This document shows, in pieces, positions 23,168-36,660 of a stretch of DNA of 64,000 bases (positions within the stretch are counted from its first letter, which is position 1; each line of letters begins with the position of its first letter). A model generated the notes under the pieces. It did not search any database, was not told where the DNA came from, and saw only the letters and a program-made list of their open reading frames with translations. The position numbers and the translations under genes were made by a program. This stretch comes from Primulina eburnea (lineage: Eukaryota > Streptophyta > Magnoliopsida > Lamiales > Gesneriaceae), in assembly GCF_022965805.1 (NCBI RefSeq), contig NC_133114.1, forward strand, positions 1,758,761 through 1,822,760, written 5' to 3'.

Positions 23168-25960
23168 CAATCAAGGAGTTTATAGTTTTGATTGCATTGA
23201 AAATCCCTGCTTCTGATAAAATTGGAAGCAAGTCACTACAGGACTGCCCGAATGCCGGTACAAGAACCAAATGCAAGTTTAGTAAAAACTTTATTTGTGT
23301 AAGTTAAAGCACAGTTCACTCATTTTACCGAGATAAACACCAAATGAAGTTATTAAATTATATTGTTTCAATAATTAATGTAAATAACTAGAGGAACAAT
23401 CTCGCCATTCGATGGATAGTACTTGGAAGGTTTGGGGCAAAAGGAGGAAGAAATGCACAAAGTATATGACATGTTTTGCACAGGTATTAGAGTTCTTTCT
23501 CATACAATATTTCGAAAGCATTTAATGCCGTAAATATACATTAAACTGATTGCAAATAAGAGATCAAAACTTGTTGGAGCTGCTAAGCATACTAATATAT
23601 GTAATAATATTTTATTTCTTCTTTTAGCTACCCCATTTTGATCTAGAAAACCAGATATCAATAATTTTTATGAAGATGCATCGAAAAATGTAGAATAAAT
23701 ACTTGCTTGAGCGATTATGCATGTAAAAAGAGATAGAAAAATGCGGAATAAATGAGAATATGACCTCCTGCCATTGATACTTGCTTTGGAACTTCATGCG
23801 CAATATGAGATGCATTTTTGGCCTTCAAAAATTCCTTGTATAAGGACAAGTGCAATTTTAAAAGCTTTATATACACCTATCATCAAGGCTCAAACTGACA
23901 ATGGAAATTGCTAGGAGCCACAGCTGAATATTTGACCGCATTGTGCAGGCAATAATTCTATTGTTGCAAAATATTGATCACACGAGGCGCGCAGCATTTG
24001 GATCTTGTAAATATTGAATACATGAAAAATGTGGCAATTGAATTGTTGATGAAAAAGTGGCAATTGAATTGTTATAAAACAGTTCACATTTCCTATGAGC
24101 TTGGCTGGCTACGTGCAGTAACTATGGAGACAGGGCCGTGCTTATGCAGAGTCAAAAGAGGCCAATGACTCAGGCCCAAATTTGTTTGGGGCCCAAAAAT
24201 TTTAAATTGTAATATTTATCCCTGGTGGAGCACACGGGTTCATCTCTCATCTTCTTCATTCCACGGAACTATGGGAACCACAACATTGAATATACTCATT
24301 ATAATTTTACCAACATATATATATATAATTGTTTTTTTAAAATATTAATCATGTTTGCAGATATGCTCGACTCTAGCTATTGGTCATATACTTTACTTTT
24401 TACCACTTTTTCCCTTTTTTTATTAAAATGTGTGATTATTTTACATCTTTATCTTAGTATTTATATTCAGAGTTTATCGTTCTAAGTAAGATATATATAC
24501 ATACATATACATACACACACACATATATATATATACTTGTTTGTGTTAAATAATTAAAACAAAATCAAGAAAAACGAAAACGAAAACATAACGAGCAAAA
24601 AGGAATAAAATTAAAATATTATTTAAATTTTAAGATTTTCAAATCAAGAAATATCCTGCTTTGAAATTTTGCTTGAGAGTGCATAGAAAAATCCAAATAA
24701 ATATTTTAAGGTATGTTAGGAATGCTGAGTAGGGACCTGGATTAAAAAGAGCTTATAGTCGGAAAGTTCCCATATCAGGTCCAGCTAAGATCAAAATTCA
24801 AAAGTGAAAGGTTGAAAATGTGTATGTGGGACGTATCAAGAATGTGTGGTGATTAGCTGTAACTGATATGTATATTTGATGTTGAATTCGGTTGGTGAGT
24901 AAGATAGCCTTTCCCAATTATTTAGTTGTGTAAAAAGTGGGATATTCATTCAAGCTATTGATGTGGCTAAAGTTGTTGCACTTGATCATCAGCGTCTTTT
25001 TATGTGATACTCATTTGATTGCATTTAGAATCTCAAATGCTCATATTGCTTATAAAATCTTGTTGACTGTCCTGGTCACAGTAGCAAGTGCATAGCGAAG
25101 TTTCTCAAAGTTAAAGCTCATCAAAACTTTTCTAATGCCACAAAAAAGATTGAATGGATTGGCTATATTATGGATTAAGAAAGGAATTACTGAACAACTT
25201 GATTATACAGTCTTGATTAGTATTTTTAGCAATAAAACGTTAGACGGATTGTTTTTTTAGCGATTATTTTGGACAACAAATCATATTGCAATTGGAATCT
25301 ATTATCTCTCAGGCTCATGTGACTAGATTTAGCAATAATCTTGAATGCAAAACAACACACGGATCAGACAAAACGCAAAAAGCAAGCACACCCATGTCTA
25401 GAAAACTGCATTTTCAACCCAAAAAAGAAGAAAAATTTGTAAACAAATGTGAATTTCTCAATGCATATGCGATTAGCAAATCACCACACCTTCAAACCCA
25501 TCTTAATTTTCCATTGAGTTTTCTTGAATGATAGAGAACTTTTGATGTTCCTTTGCTATGTACCTCCAGGAAAATTATGGGAAGAAGGGCAGCTGTAAGA
25601 TTGTTTATATAGCTGAGTATTCGCCACTGACGGAGCTTTTTATGCGCATGCACTTTACAGCAAAATTTAGTTGGAGAATTTTGTTGCCAAGGAAGTATAT
25701 CCTCTTTGCACGGATTGTTTCACCCTGCCCGTGCAACTGCCTGCACGGGCAATGAACGGCCCGCATCACTACCATGTAAAAAAAAAAATTGACTCGAAAA
25801 AATCTGAGCCGTTGGATCGACCCTTTCGAGTACTGCCAGCAGGGATAGGGTCGAGTTAACCTTCTTGCACAAACATGATGTAAAATTGATAATAAAATCT
25901 AGTTAAAAATAATAATGATAATAAAATCACTAAAATAATAAAATCTAAAGTAAATATAAT
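23168..25960. other. Non-coding AT-rich region upstream of the ACBP remnant
   Basis: No gene recognised. Pre-insertion DNA continues from 5339 to 23168. Notable pieces: a CAGGGCCGTGC start near 24130 with GGGGCCC nearby, reminiscent of a hAT-type end but without a matching partner; a CA/TA-rich simple-repeat patch (24487-24535); and a GC-rich hairpin TGCCCGTGCA / TGCACGGGCA at about 25727-25752. Confidence 0.4.
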
Positions 25961-25968
25961 TAGTATCA

Positions 25969-25984
25969 TATATATATATGATAC

Positions 25985-26040
<56 letters not shown>
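25969..26040. repeat. Compound (TA)n(TG)n microsatellite
   Basis: An inverted repeat AGTATCATATAT / ATATATGATACT leads into a TA run and then a TG run ending about 26040. Confidence 0.9.
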
Positions 26041-26041
<1 letters not shown>

Positions 26042-28540
26042 TTAATTTGCTGAATAGAGATGGAAAAAAACATTTTTTTATCTATTAACTTGAGTTTTTC
26101 TTACTTCTAGTCTTTTATCATAGAGTGTTAATGAAAAGTCCTTAATTCGTTTTTCTTTAAAATATAATAGAAATTTTTTTTAAAGCTTGCGGTCGAAAAT
26201 ACTTATATATATAGATATATTTTGTACCATTTATAATAACACAACCAATTATTTTACTCAAAAATTCTAAGCGTAGTGCAAAACGTAAAATCATCAAACC
26301 AGAACCTAACGTTAGCATTTTTCAAAATAGCATAAACCCTTAAATCCTCTCAAAATCACTCACAAACATAAAAGTCAAAAAAATCTTTAAAGTATTGTAA
26401 GTCATAATAGTGCGGAAAAACTAGCAATTGTCATCGGGTTATGTGCATCATCAGTCTAGTCAGTTCAACCATCAAGTTCTCCCATATCAACATAATCATC
26501 CTCATCTGCATCATGCACACCTAGTGAGTCTATTGACTCAACAAACCTTAATCATCATAACAAGTAATACTTATACATTCACATACAACATCGACAAAAT
26601 AATTTTAATAAAATAGCTTTATTATGAACAAGCATAAATTTTAAGACATTTTATTTCGTAATAATATGTTTCTTTTATCATATACGTATATGTTTCCCTT
26701 TATTGAATTTAGATCATTAATTATGACTTTGTATCAGCTGTTTGTCGATTGATCAATCTTACGTATTACCTTAGTACCAGGCGGCGAGAACATCAACAAC
26801 ACTCTCATCTGTCAACTGAGCCTTGACCTTACATGTCATCGTGTCATTTTGTATTCGTATTAGTCACAATCAAATCACCTCCTTCGATAAATTTTATCAT
26901 ATTCATCACTTATAAAAGTACATGCATATAACATTTTTTGTGAAACCAAGCATGCGATTTATTCTTTAACATTTTACAATTTTCATCAGAAAATTCCGTA
27001 ACCTTTTAAAATAAACATTTTAATGTTCATTACAGCATTCAGGACATTCAGGACACTACCAGGACGTCTTTCAAGTGTAAAATGACTGTTTTGCCCCTGA
27101 AACCCTAACTTTTCCAATTTAACCTTGAGCCTTAAAATGACGACCCGAATTCATTCAAACTTACCATAACACCTTAAAATATACCCATAAACATTTCTTA
27201 GACGTAAACTTAATTAAGCCCCTCGACTAATTTCAAAATTAATTTTAAAACTTGAACAATAGTCCGATTTTAACCTGAATCAACTCGAAACTTTACCAAA
27301 ATTTACTCATAGCTTACTAACACCTAACCAACCCTTTTTCAACCCAAATCAAGTCATTTAAAACCCTTGGAAAAGCCTACCAAGCTTCTAAAAAATTCTG
27401 CACAAAAACCCTAAGCCCTAACCCTAACTATCCACGAATTCCTTCAACCCTAGCCCTTGACCAACAATTCCAGACCCTATGAAACCTTCCTAGGACCATG
27501 ACCGAACACTTAACAAGCTGATTGACCAGACCTAGCAAACCATGCATGCACAGCCCTCACCCTTGCCCTACAAGCCTTGCGCGACCAAGCCTAGTGCCTA
27601 CAGCCCTTCTCCTCGGACCAGTCTTCCCTCAACCCATCTAGGATCACGATTAGACCCTCTTAGGACCTCTGTATGCGACCCAAACGCGACTCATAGCATG
27701 CCCCTTCCAAGAGACCAAAACCTAGGTTTTGTGCACCTCTCTTCCCCTCTTGTCCAGCCCTTAACCACGCCTCTATGGACACTGAAACCTACTGTAACAC
27801 TGAAACCTACTGTAAAACTTCCCTCTAACATATCTAGTCTGGCAGCCCCTTGCCCTTTATCAAGAACCATCAAAACATACAAGAAACCATGATTTTCCAT
27901 GTATAATCCATAAAAGGGAAAATAAATAAGAACATATTTTTCATGCAAACATTTATAAACATGCATAATATGGTATGAACGATGAGCAAGAAAATATTAA
28001 AGCGTGCCTTTGCATGTTTCACGCACGAAAATAATTCTAGACGCAAAGAACGTTGGCGAAGAGACGGGGGAGCACTTGTTGCATTTTTCCTCTTCAAATT
28101 TGACGTGAAAAGCCTTGAAAGTGAAGGTGTGTGGGATGAGGAGAGAAAAAGCCCTAGGATTCTAGGTTGAGGCATGGACGTATGTATAGATTTAGGGCTT
28201 AAAAACCTTATTTTGATATAAAATATTATGGTGGCAAGCTAGGCCCAATAACCTTAGTATAATAGGTTCATTAGGTCCATTATAGTATAGGTAAAATATT
28301 TTATTTAGAAAAGTTTTCGAAAATATTAACCGGGTTCCCAAAAAGTTCTTACTTTCGTCAAAAATCGATCACCAGTTTAAAATACGACTCAGTGCATAAA
28401 AAAATCTAAGAAGGCCTCATTTTCGAAAATCCCATATAAAATATACCATATATTAAATAATTTAAAATATTCATTTAATAAAAGTATTTTTCCTTTACGG
28501 TTATCAGTCTCTGTTTCTCGATCGCGTCTCAAATATATAT
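26041..28540. other. Gene-free region, probably decayed LTR-element DNA
   Basis: No convincing coding region; small open frames at 27542-27892 and 27870-28175 have no family resemblance and skewed composition. The style of 26230-28330 recalls antisense LTRs of Ty3-type elements, but no boundaries or target duplications are visible. A short CCCTAA-like run near 27409-27435 is present. Confidence 0.3.
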
Positions 28541-28772
28541 ATAAGCTTAGTTTTGCTTAAAATAGTAAGTTTCCGTCAAAATGACAATTCTAAAAAAAAG
28601 AAGATAAATATAATGAATCTCAAAATAGGTGTACTGCAATAAATGATAACTTCAATTATTGTTTGCATTGATTATATCAATTCTTTTATTAATTCAGATT
28701 TGAATTTAATTATTTTTATATAACTTTAAATTTAATTTATAAATTATATGTTTTTTATTTTATTTATTTAAA

Positions 28773-28774
28773 TC

Positions 28775-28831
<57 letters not shown>
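28773..28831. repeat. (TA)n microsatellite
   Basis: Nearly pure TA run of about 55 bp at a possible Helitron left end. Confidence 0.85.
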
Positions 28832-28834
<3 letters not shown>

Positions 28835-29880
28835 CAGAGTTTTTGTCAAAAATAGCAATTTTTCGTCAAAATGTCATTTCTAAACAAGGAAAGACAAATC
28901 ATGATTATTGAAATATGTGTACCGCAATAAATGATAACTTCAATTATTGATTGCATTGATTATATCAATTCATTTCGTTCAAATTTGAACTTAATGTATT
29001 TTTATATTAATTCAAATATAATTCATGCATTATTTTTTTTATTTTTTTATTTAAAATGAAACTAATCTCTATTGAAAACATAAACTACATTAAAATTTTT
29101 GCATTGATTATATCAATCAATTTAATTTGTGATATGATTTTGTGTTACTATTATATATTTAATTTTTATTACAAACTGTATAAATAAATTTTAAATACAA
29201 ATGATTGTAATGTTCAGTCAAAATATCATTTCTAAAAAAAGAAAGATATATCATGAATAATGACATATCTATATTGCAATAAATGATCACTTTAATTATT
29301 GTTTGCAATGATTATATCAATTCATTTAATTCAAATTCGAATTTAATTAATTTTTATATTAATTCAAATGTAATTTATGTATTATATTTATTTTATTTTT
29401 TTTATTCACACTGAAAATAAACTTTATTGAAAACCTAAACTATATTAAATATTTTCCATTGATTATATCAATCAATTTAATTAAAAATTGTATAAATTAT
29501 CACTACAACAAGGTTTTCCAATGGACATTAAATTACCATTTAATAATCATAAATTTTTTATCCCAAATGCATATTATTTCGAGATCATCTTAATTTGAAA
29601 AAATTAATGTATTTTAGTTTTCTTCCAAAACCATATATATTGTATATCTTGAATTGTCTTCTTAAACATTCAAATAAAAGATCCCAGGAAAATTAAAAGA
29701 GATATATTCAAAAAAGGTTCAAATGGACATTAAATTACCCTCAATAAACATGTATATTACCATTAACAATCAGAAATGTTGATACTCAATGCATGCAATT
29801 CGAGATTTCCATAATTTCAAGGAGTTAATGTTGATATAATTCTGCCAAAAGCATCCAATGTATAATTTTTGTCACTTGAG

Positions 29881-30073
29881 ATGTCTTATTTGAATTTTAA
29901 ATTATAAATAATGCGATGTTGCATATTATATTAAAAACCAATTTTATTCTATTTATCTTACTAAATTTATCCCCTTGAATGTCTTATTTGAATTTTAAAT
30001 TATAAATAATGCAATGTTGCATATTATATTAAAAACAAATTTTATTATATTTATCTTACTAAATTTATCTACT
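29881..30073. repeat. Two-copy tandem repeat, 98-bp period
   Basis: ATGTCTTATTTGAATTTTAA starts at 29881 and again at 29979; the copies differ at a few bases. Non-coding. Confidence 0.8.
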
Positions 30074-31562
30074 CCAAAATTGAATTATGAAATGACTCAT
30101 CTTTTCAGCACCATATCTGAGTTGAATCCTTCCAAGATGTAATGTTCGTTTAAATTTAGATTTGTTCGTTGTTATGAACTACCTACATATGGAAACAACG
30201 AGACATTAAGTTTGAAATCTGACTTTCATGATCGAGAAGTAAAAAAAAATATTATTCTTCTATTTGTACAAAATTTTAATTATTACATATTTACTAATGT
30301 GATAATTTTTTTATATTACAAAGTTCACAGATACATGATAATATAAAATGTCCCGTAATGGAAATGATTAAACCAATTCTAAAGAAAGTATGCATCATAT
30401 TACGAAACACATTATAAATTTATTGACATTTTTTTGGAATACACATAGTAAATGTTAATATAATAACTTTTCTGATTTGTACATAATTTCTTTATAATCG
30501 CATATTTCATTTTTCTTTAGAAATAATAGAATGTTGAGTATATTATGAAGATATTTTGTAAATAAAATCACAATTCATTTGGATAAAGATATTGATGAAA
30601 CAATTATTGTTATCATTCAAATTATCAAACACGTGTCATGTCACAAAATTGTTTGTGATGTGGATTTAGATGAAATTATTGAATTAAAAAAATTCTCATT
30701 AATTTTATTGAATTTGATTTAAAAATATTTTTTATCACATGTTAAAAAAATAATAATATATATCTTCTCATAAATTAAAGAATTAAATATGTATTAAGGT
30801 TGTTGGTCGACATCAATACATTAAACACGGTAAGCATCATGTCATTGTCATAGGCTAACACAATCTAAAATTTTTATATATGATAGTGATTATTAACCAA
30901 AAAAAATTAATCGACGTGCGTTGTCTTTTAGAATTTTTTTTAAAATTAGAGAAAAAATAGTTTTTATAATTATATTATTTTTACCAATTTAAATGTCTAT
31001 TCATTTTCACTAATTTCTAATAATATCATCTCGTGCATAGCACGGGTTAAATACTAATATGTATATAAAAGCACAGTTATCTGCTATATTTAGTAAGTTC
31101 CTGCCAAAATTTTTACTCAATAAGAAAATAGAAAAAAATATTTCCTAATATATTGAATAATATTACAATTTTCAATTGAAAATAAAAATAAAATGAGTTG
31201 TCTTTTCAAAGTTTCTTTTCGAAATTCTCAAGGCATATTGGATAACACAATTTGAAATATTTGATAATTAATATGTAACTAATTAAAGTATGAAATTAAT
31301 AAAATTTTCGTAAAACATATCAATTTCTTTTTTAAATTTCGGTTTTAAAATTGAATTTCTTGAAAATATAAAATTTTCACTTTTAATTTCAAATATAAAT
31401 CTAAATATCTTGAAAAAATAAATAGCATTCAAAGATTTGACATCGGTTCCCTCACATGATTTAATATCTTGGTTTCATCACATGATTAATATCAACGAGG
31501 TTGTGCTAAATATAATTTGAATTAAAAAAATATATAAGGTGAGTTTTTGCTTAAAATACTAA

Positions 31563-33058
31563 GCGGGGTGTATTCAATTGAGAGTTTTGATGATTTTTAA
31601 TGATTTTTTAAATGATAGACTTTTATGGATTTGATAGATTTTTATTAGCTTTTACAGAATCTCATAGATTTATAGACAGATTTATGTGGATTCATGTAGA
31701 CTTTTTTGCAAGATTTTTATTTATTTTTATATAATCTCACATATTTATAAACAAATTTATGTGAATTCATGTAGACTTTTTTGCAAAATTTTTATAGAAT
31801 TTTGTGAATTTTTTTATAGGATTTTATAAATTTTGCTCAATTATAACATATTATTTTGTATTAATTTCTTTGAACTAATAATTATTTGACATATATAACA
31901 TATTCAGTTTGAAATAATTTTTCAATATTTATATTAATAAATAAAATTACTTATTTAAAGTAAAATTATTTAATACTTACATATGTATATATGTGGGTTT
32001 TTACGTGTGTTTGTAAATTTTTAAAAATACATCAATTGATTAATATGTAACCTTGTTTTTGAATTGATAATATACATGTGAAAAAAATATTATTTATCAT
32101 TGTGTGGATACAATTTTGTATAAAAATATCATAGCTTACATATTAATTGAAAATGCTAAAAAGAATTTAAAAATAATGGTTGTTGTGAGGCTATTCAAAG
32201 AATTAAGTGGCGTTTTTTTGGGTCATCTTTTATTATTATTGAATATTACATTAATTTGTATAAATCATAAATTAAAAATCATAAAATCAATTCTAGAATT
32301 CAAAATTTCCTATGATATTAAAATAAAAAATTATTAAATGAACAATCAGCCAAAAAATGAAAAATTTGAAAGGAAATATGAAATATATATAGAGACACAT
32401 TTTGAAAATTGGCAAAAACTTGTGTGAGATGGTCTCACGGGTCGTATTTATGAGACGGATCTCTTATTTGGGTCACCCATGAAAAAATATTACTTTTTAT
32501 GCTAAGAGTATTGTGAATATGGGTAGAGTTGACCCGTCTCACATATTATGATCCGTGAGACGGTCTCACATGAGCCCCACTCTTGAAAATTTGAGAGAGT
32601 GATAGAGATATATGAGAGGAGAGAAAATAAGAAGAGATGTGATGTGAAGCGACAGAGGAAGAAATAAATAGATTGTGTACGAGTTAGAAGTTTTAAAAAT
32701 CAATCCAAATCTTTGGGTTGAACCTAATACAATTTTTGATAATTTATAGTTGTACTTTAGGCTTTAATGTTTGTATATTAATGAATTTCATGAAGTTATT
32801 AAAAGTCTATTGAAAATTTCAATACCTCTATACTTTATAGTGTTTTAAAAAGTTAATGTTGAATACCTCTAAACTTTTATAGAGTTTTAAAAAGTCAATG
32901 TTGAATACCACTTGACTTTTTAAAACTCTATGAAAGTCTATTTTGAATACCCTAGACTTCTATAGAGTATACAAGAGTCTTAATTGAATACATCTAGACT
33001 TTTAAAATCTACAAAAATCATTAAAAGTCAATAATTGTTCTGCATTGAATACACCCCC
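31563..33058. mobile_element. Harbinger/Tourist-like non-autonomous element with TAA target duplication
   Basis: The left end GCGGGGTGTATTCAAT and the reverse of the right end GGGGGTGTATTCAAT form terminal inverted repeats. TAA is duplicated at 31560-31562 and 33059-33061. Removing the element gives ATACTAAGTTCCCACC, which lines up with the uninterrupted sister repeat at 28559 (ATAGTAAGTTTCCGTC), confirming the boundaries. About 1.5 kb, no transposase; many copies of short (A)GACTTTT(A) motifs lie inside both arms. A Mutator-like MITE is nested in it at 32411. Confidence 0.75.
32411..32582. mobile_element. Mutator-like MITE, copy 1
   Basis: 172 bp, starting GGCAAAAACTTGTGTGAGA and ending CATGAGCCCCACTC, flanked by the perfect 9-bp duplication TTGAAAATT (32402-32410, 32583-32591). 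Both ends carry GTGAGA(C/T)GGTCTCAC palindromes. Same family as the copies at 41964 and 50237. Confidence 0.85.
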
Positions 33059-33300
33059 TAAGTTCCCACCAAAATCATAATTCTAAAAAAAAAATATCAT
33101 TAATTTTGAAATATGTGAACTACAATAAATAATTGAAAACATTTAATCTTATGTTTTTTTTTTTGATATTTTTGTAATCAAGAATTATAATTTTTTTTTT
33201 TTCAAATGTGAATTGTTGAATTTTAAAAATATAAACTTCAGTTATTGCCAGAATTGATTATATCAATTTCTTTATTAGTTCAAATTTGAATTTTATTCAT

Positions 33301-33962
33301 TTTTATATCAATTTAAATGTAATATATGAATTATGTGCTTTTTAATGTGAGTAATTTGTTGAGCATCAAAAACCTCCAAATAATCTCTAAATTTCCAACT
33401 AAAGGAATAGATCGGTTATTTTGATAATATTACCATTTTTAATAAAAATTATGTAATTATAAAATATTCAGAATATACTTACCAGCATTTTGGCAAATTG
33501 GCTTTTTAGGTACGAAAAAATATCAGAATAAATTTTAAATAAAAATATTTGTGCTTATTAACATATGAAAATATTTTAAATTGGTTTTTAGATAATTTTT
33601 TCATGGATAAAATAAACAGTTCAACTTCTTGGAATTCAAAAGTTGCAAAGGACGGGGAATGCAGTGTAATTAATTAAAATGCACAATTTTGTAGCACGTG
33701 TTTATTTCGTTCATACAATTACAAGCCCTTCACACAATCAAACTAAGAAGTTCATTCCATTCAAGAAATGATTCATTTGTTCATAGAAAGAGAGCATAAC
33801 GAGAGAAACTCAAAACAGCACAGATCCTTGGTTTTATTTTTAATAAGCTTTGTTCACAAACTAGACTAGTACTAGGGAAAATAAAAAAATAAAAAACTTT
33901 TAAAATGGATCCATCTGTATGGTGCAACAAATCTGTCCAGATAAAAGTTCTTGAGAAAATTC
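33301..33962. other. AT-rich spacer downstream of DRE2
   Basis: No gene seen. Holds the 3' flank of the minus-strand DRE2 gene. Confidence 0.4.
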
Positions 33963-36064
33963 TCAAATATCAGCCGCGAGAAAACTTCCTGTTAATGTTA
34001 CCTGCCAGACGAACATCATTGGGTCGTTAGTTACTTTCTTGTGCATAACAAGCTAAAAGAGAGAAGAAAATTGTGTACACCTCGAAATTTCCTTGAGTGG
34101 AGGTGGATGTAAAACATGCATACTCGGAGGGGCTAGGGAGGTAGATTCAAAACGTTTTATGATCATTTGGAAGCATAATTTGGAGGCGTAATGACAATGT
34201 GTATAACAGTCGTACATTGAAGTTGGATAAGAGTAGAGGTACCTTTTCGCCTAGTTTAAATGTTGGAAGACCCTTGTAAGGGCATGTACTGCATCGAAAA
34301 GCATCACCAAGACCACACTGCACAGACAGCAATCATTTGTGAGATTATATGGGCGAAAAACAGAGTTCCTTCTACAAACAAACTCCATAGCTGATGAAGA
34401 AAGCGACAATGTAACTCGCAAGCACCAAACCAACACAAGAATCCATCAGATTTTGAACTCGCTTTTCAAAGACAAATATTAATTAAAATTGTTTGAAAGT
34501 TGCAGTCACTGTTAATAAAAAAAGTGATGAAGTAATAAGCCACACAAATTGAAGTGAAATAAAACTGCAACTAGCATATCAAAAAAAATCAGTGGTACCC
34601 AATCATTTTCAGGATGTGTCGCTTTTATAAACCCAGAAGCTAAAACAGCATTTTAGAGTTGATTTGAACTCACATTTCCACAAGCAGATTGAGGATTATC
34701 CAGCTGGTCCACGGTAAGTCCAAGCTTCAGCACTTTTTCCTCTTCCTCAGCCCTTCCACAAGTGCAGTTTTTACAGGCTTTCCTCGTACGGTCGACTTCA
34801 CAATCACCTAGCAAGGGGCAATATTTTCAGACTCTCTACCAACCAATCACACATTAGACTATAAATAAAGAATCGAAGTTATGGAACCACAATCATAAAC
34901 ACCAACCAAGCGGCAGCTGAGGTTTCTTCAGATCTTCTTCTGTGAGGAGGCTATCCTCATCGATTAAATCCATATCATCATCAAAATTAACTTTGGGTAG
35001 AACTGGAGTGGATTTCTTAATGGAAAACGATGAACCAATATTCCATGAGGGCTTCTTACCCACAATCTGGCGGCAGAAGACAACCAGATCAATTTAGAAA
35101 TTTCCTGAAGTCAAACTAACATCTGATGGCTCACAACATATAAATAACAAGAGAATAAGACATACATATGACCAGATTAATAGAAAAAAATGGCAATCGG
35201 TGAAAAAAAAATGAAAAGAAAAGGCGAGGGAGACTGATGCTCACTGCAAGAGATTGGCTACTTTCAGAAGTTTGTACGTCCAGAAACCCACTCAACAGTA
35301 ACTTGCGCTCAAGGGGAGATTGCATCTGCAACAAGAGTGGCACACAAGATCATTCTGACATACATTGCAATAAGAAGAAAGAACTATTGTCACCGAATAC
35401 TCCAATAAGCAAGATACTTCACCCAGTTGCTAACTTACCGTTTGCCCCTTCGGAGGTTCCGAAGCCAAATAAACAAGAATAGTTCCACCGGGCTTTAACA
35501 CACCATAAATGTTGGCCAACAATTTATCACCAGGAAACTCAAATGATTTACAAACACAGATAATATCATCTGTAGATGAAGGTTCCTCGAATAATAGACC
35601 TGCCACAATGTACGAACTCGCATGAATTAATTAATCCAAAGAGATCCATAAACCGTAAGGTAGATTCAACACCCAAATTATTATCGAACCCAATTTGGAT
35701 CTATAAACCGGAAAGGATTGGATAACAGATAACCTTAAATTGATGAATTCAGTAAGAACTGGGGTTATTTTTAGGGGTTATCAACTTCACTCGATAGTCG
35801 ATACTCTCTATAACATAACAGTTTGATTTTTTAGGGGTTATCATCATTTGTACTGACACTTAACAAAACGTTTCAAGCTTATCATGAAGAAACATATTGA
35901 TGCACAAAAACAAACAAAAAATTACAGTCTGAGGAAGCTTGAGTGATGATCAAAGGATCGAGCTTTTCAAATCCCTCCTTCCTCACCACCTTGATTGCCT
36001 CCCAAATAGTAGCAAGGGACACAGCTACTTGATCCGTCAGCACCAACAACTTATCGTGCCCCAT
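33963..36064 (-). CDS. DRE2: Anamorsin / CIAPIN1 homologue (Fe-S assembly protein DRE2)
   Basis: Seven coding exons fit together: 36064-35926, 35599-35439, 35325-35245, 35066-34907, 34807-34674, 34317-34243, 34001-33963. They sum to 789 bp, 262 residues, with GT/AG borders and consistent phases. Anamorsin acts with the diflavin reductase TAH18/ATR3 in the electron chain that feeds cytosolic iron-sulphur cluster assembly. The N-terminal half is a methyltransferase-like fold ([13 protein letters not shown]). The linker holds the WNIGSSF and acidic [13 protein letters not shown] stretch. The C-terminal Fe-S domain has both cysteine motifs: [12 protein letters not shown] (with an upstream DCEV) and [18 protein letters not shown], ending [12 protein letters not shown]. 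Length is close to the about 270 residues of Arabidopsis. An intron in the 5' untranslated region is likely (donor GTGAGTT near 36535, acceptor just upstream of 36070). Confidence 0.95.
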
Positions 36065-36660
36065 TTCTATGCCCTACAATAGAAAAGGGAGGAGAAAATA
36101 CAGATTAAGAGCAACCTCTATCAATTAGCCAGCAAAAACCCTCTAAACCATAAATCTCGGTGTCATACTTATAGATTATAGTCTTTTCGTCTTAGAAAAC
36201 AAAAATAATTTACATTTCCGTAGAAGCTAATTCTAGCTCATACTTTCCCTTCGTCATTTGCGGAACATTTACAAGGGGTATAACAATTATGCAGAACCCC
36301 CACCAAAAATAAAAAACTTTAGGTCAACACAAATTTCATTTTGATACAAAATAAACAATAACCTAAGCAAAAGCCACCAGAAAAGGCATCCAACCATGAG
36401 AACCTGTGATTTACGAAGGCTCGAACTACATGCAATCGATTTAAACCCCAACAAACGGGTTCTAGCCACAATCTTACGCAGCTAAATCAAAATAGGGGGA
36501 AAAAGTACGGCGCAGAATTGAACGGGTACTGGGAACTCACCAGAGATAAGGTGGCGCCTCCAATCGAGAAACAATAGACGGCGGACGATCGGAAACTGCG
36601 GAGGTATTCTTCGTAGCAGCCGACTCAACTTTCTCACAAATTGAAATTTCGAAAGATAAA
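36065..36660 (-). promoter_or_regulatory. DRE2 5' untranslated region with a leader intron
   Basis: On the minus strand ATCTCTG|GTGAGTTC near 36536 is a strong donor and TTCTATTGTAG|GGCATAG near 36074 a strong acceptor, with the ATG six bases into the following exon context. Transcription probably starts near 36600-36660. Confidence 0.6.

Larger units (their letters stand above)
28541..31057 (+). mobile_element. Helitron-like, non-autonomous element(s)
   Basis: The right end at 31031-31057 has a hairpin CGTGC-ATAG-(G)CACG-like stem (CGTGCATAGCACG) followed after about ten bases by CTAA and then T, fitting the Helitron rule of a 3' hairpin, CTRR and insertion between A and T. Possible left ends are TC at 28773 preceding TATATA...AAAGCAGAG, and an older head near 28541. 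The inside is AT-rich with no Rep/helicase. A block of about 180 bp recurs at about 28585, 28870 and 29215 (landmarks: CAAAATG(T/A)CA, TTCTAAA, CAATAAATGATAACTTCAAT, GATTATATCAATTC). Helitron assignment is an inference from ends only. Confidence 0.5.
31058..33300. repeat. Further Helitron-like heads and fourth copy of the 180-bp block
   Basis: A second head TATATAAAAGCACAG begins at 31063, directly after the CTAA end, and another (TATATAAGGTGAG) near 31530. The block continues at 33059-33300 after an inserted MITE, with the same landmarks as the three copies at 28.6-29.4 kb. Confidence 0.45.

Noticed and set aside
23168..23290. Minus-strand protein-like stretch (FGQSCSDLLPILSEAG) as a first exon of the ACBP gene
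   Set aside because: It does not match the usual short ACBP first exon and has no clear ATG or donor; left unassigned.
24130..24200. hAT-type terminus (CAGGGCCG...)
   Set aside because: No matching inverted terminus or 8-bp target duplication could be found nearby.
27409..27435. Telomere-like CCCTAA run
   Set aside because: Only a few imperfect units within a C/A-rich stretch that holds many isolated CCCTA words; too short for an interstitial telomere.
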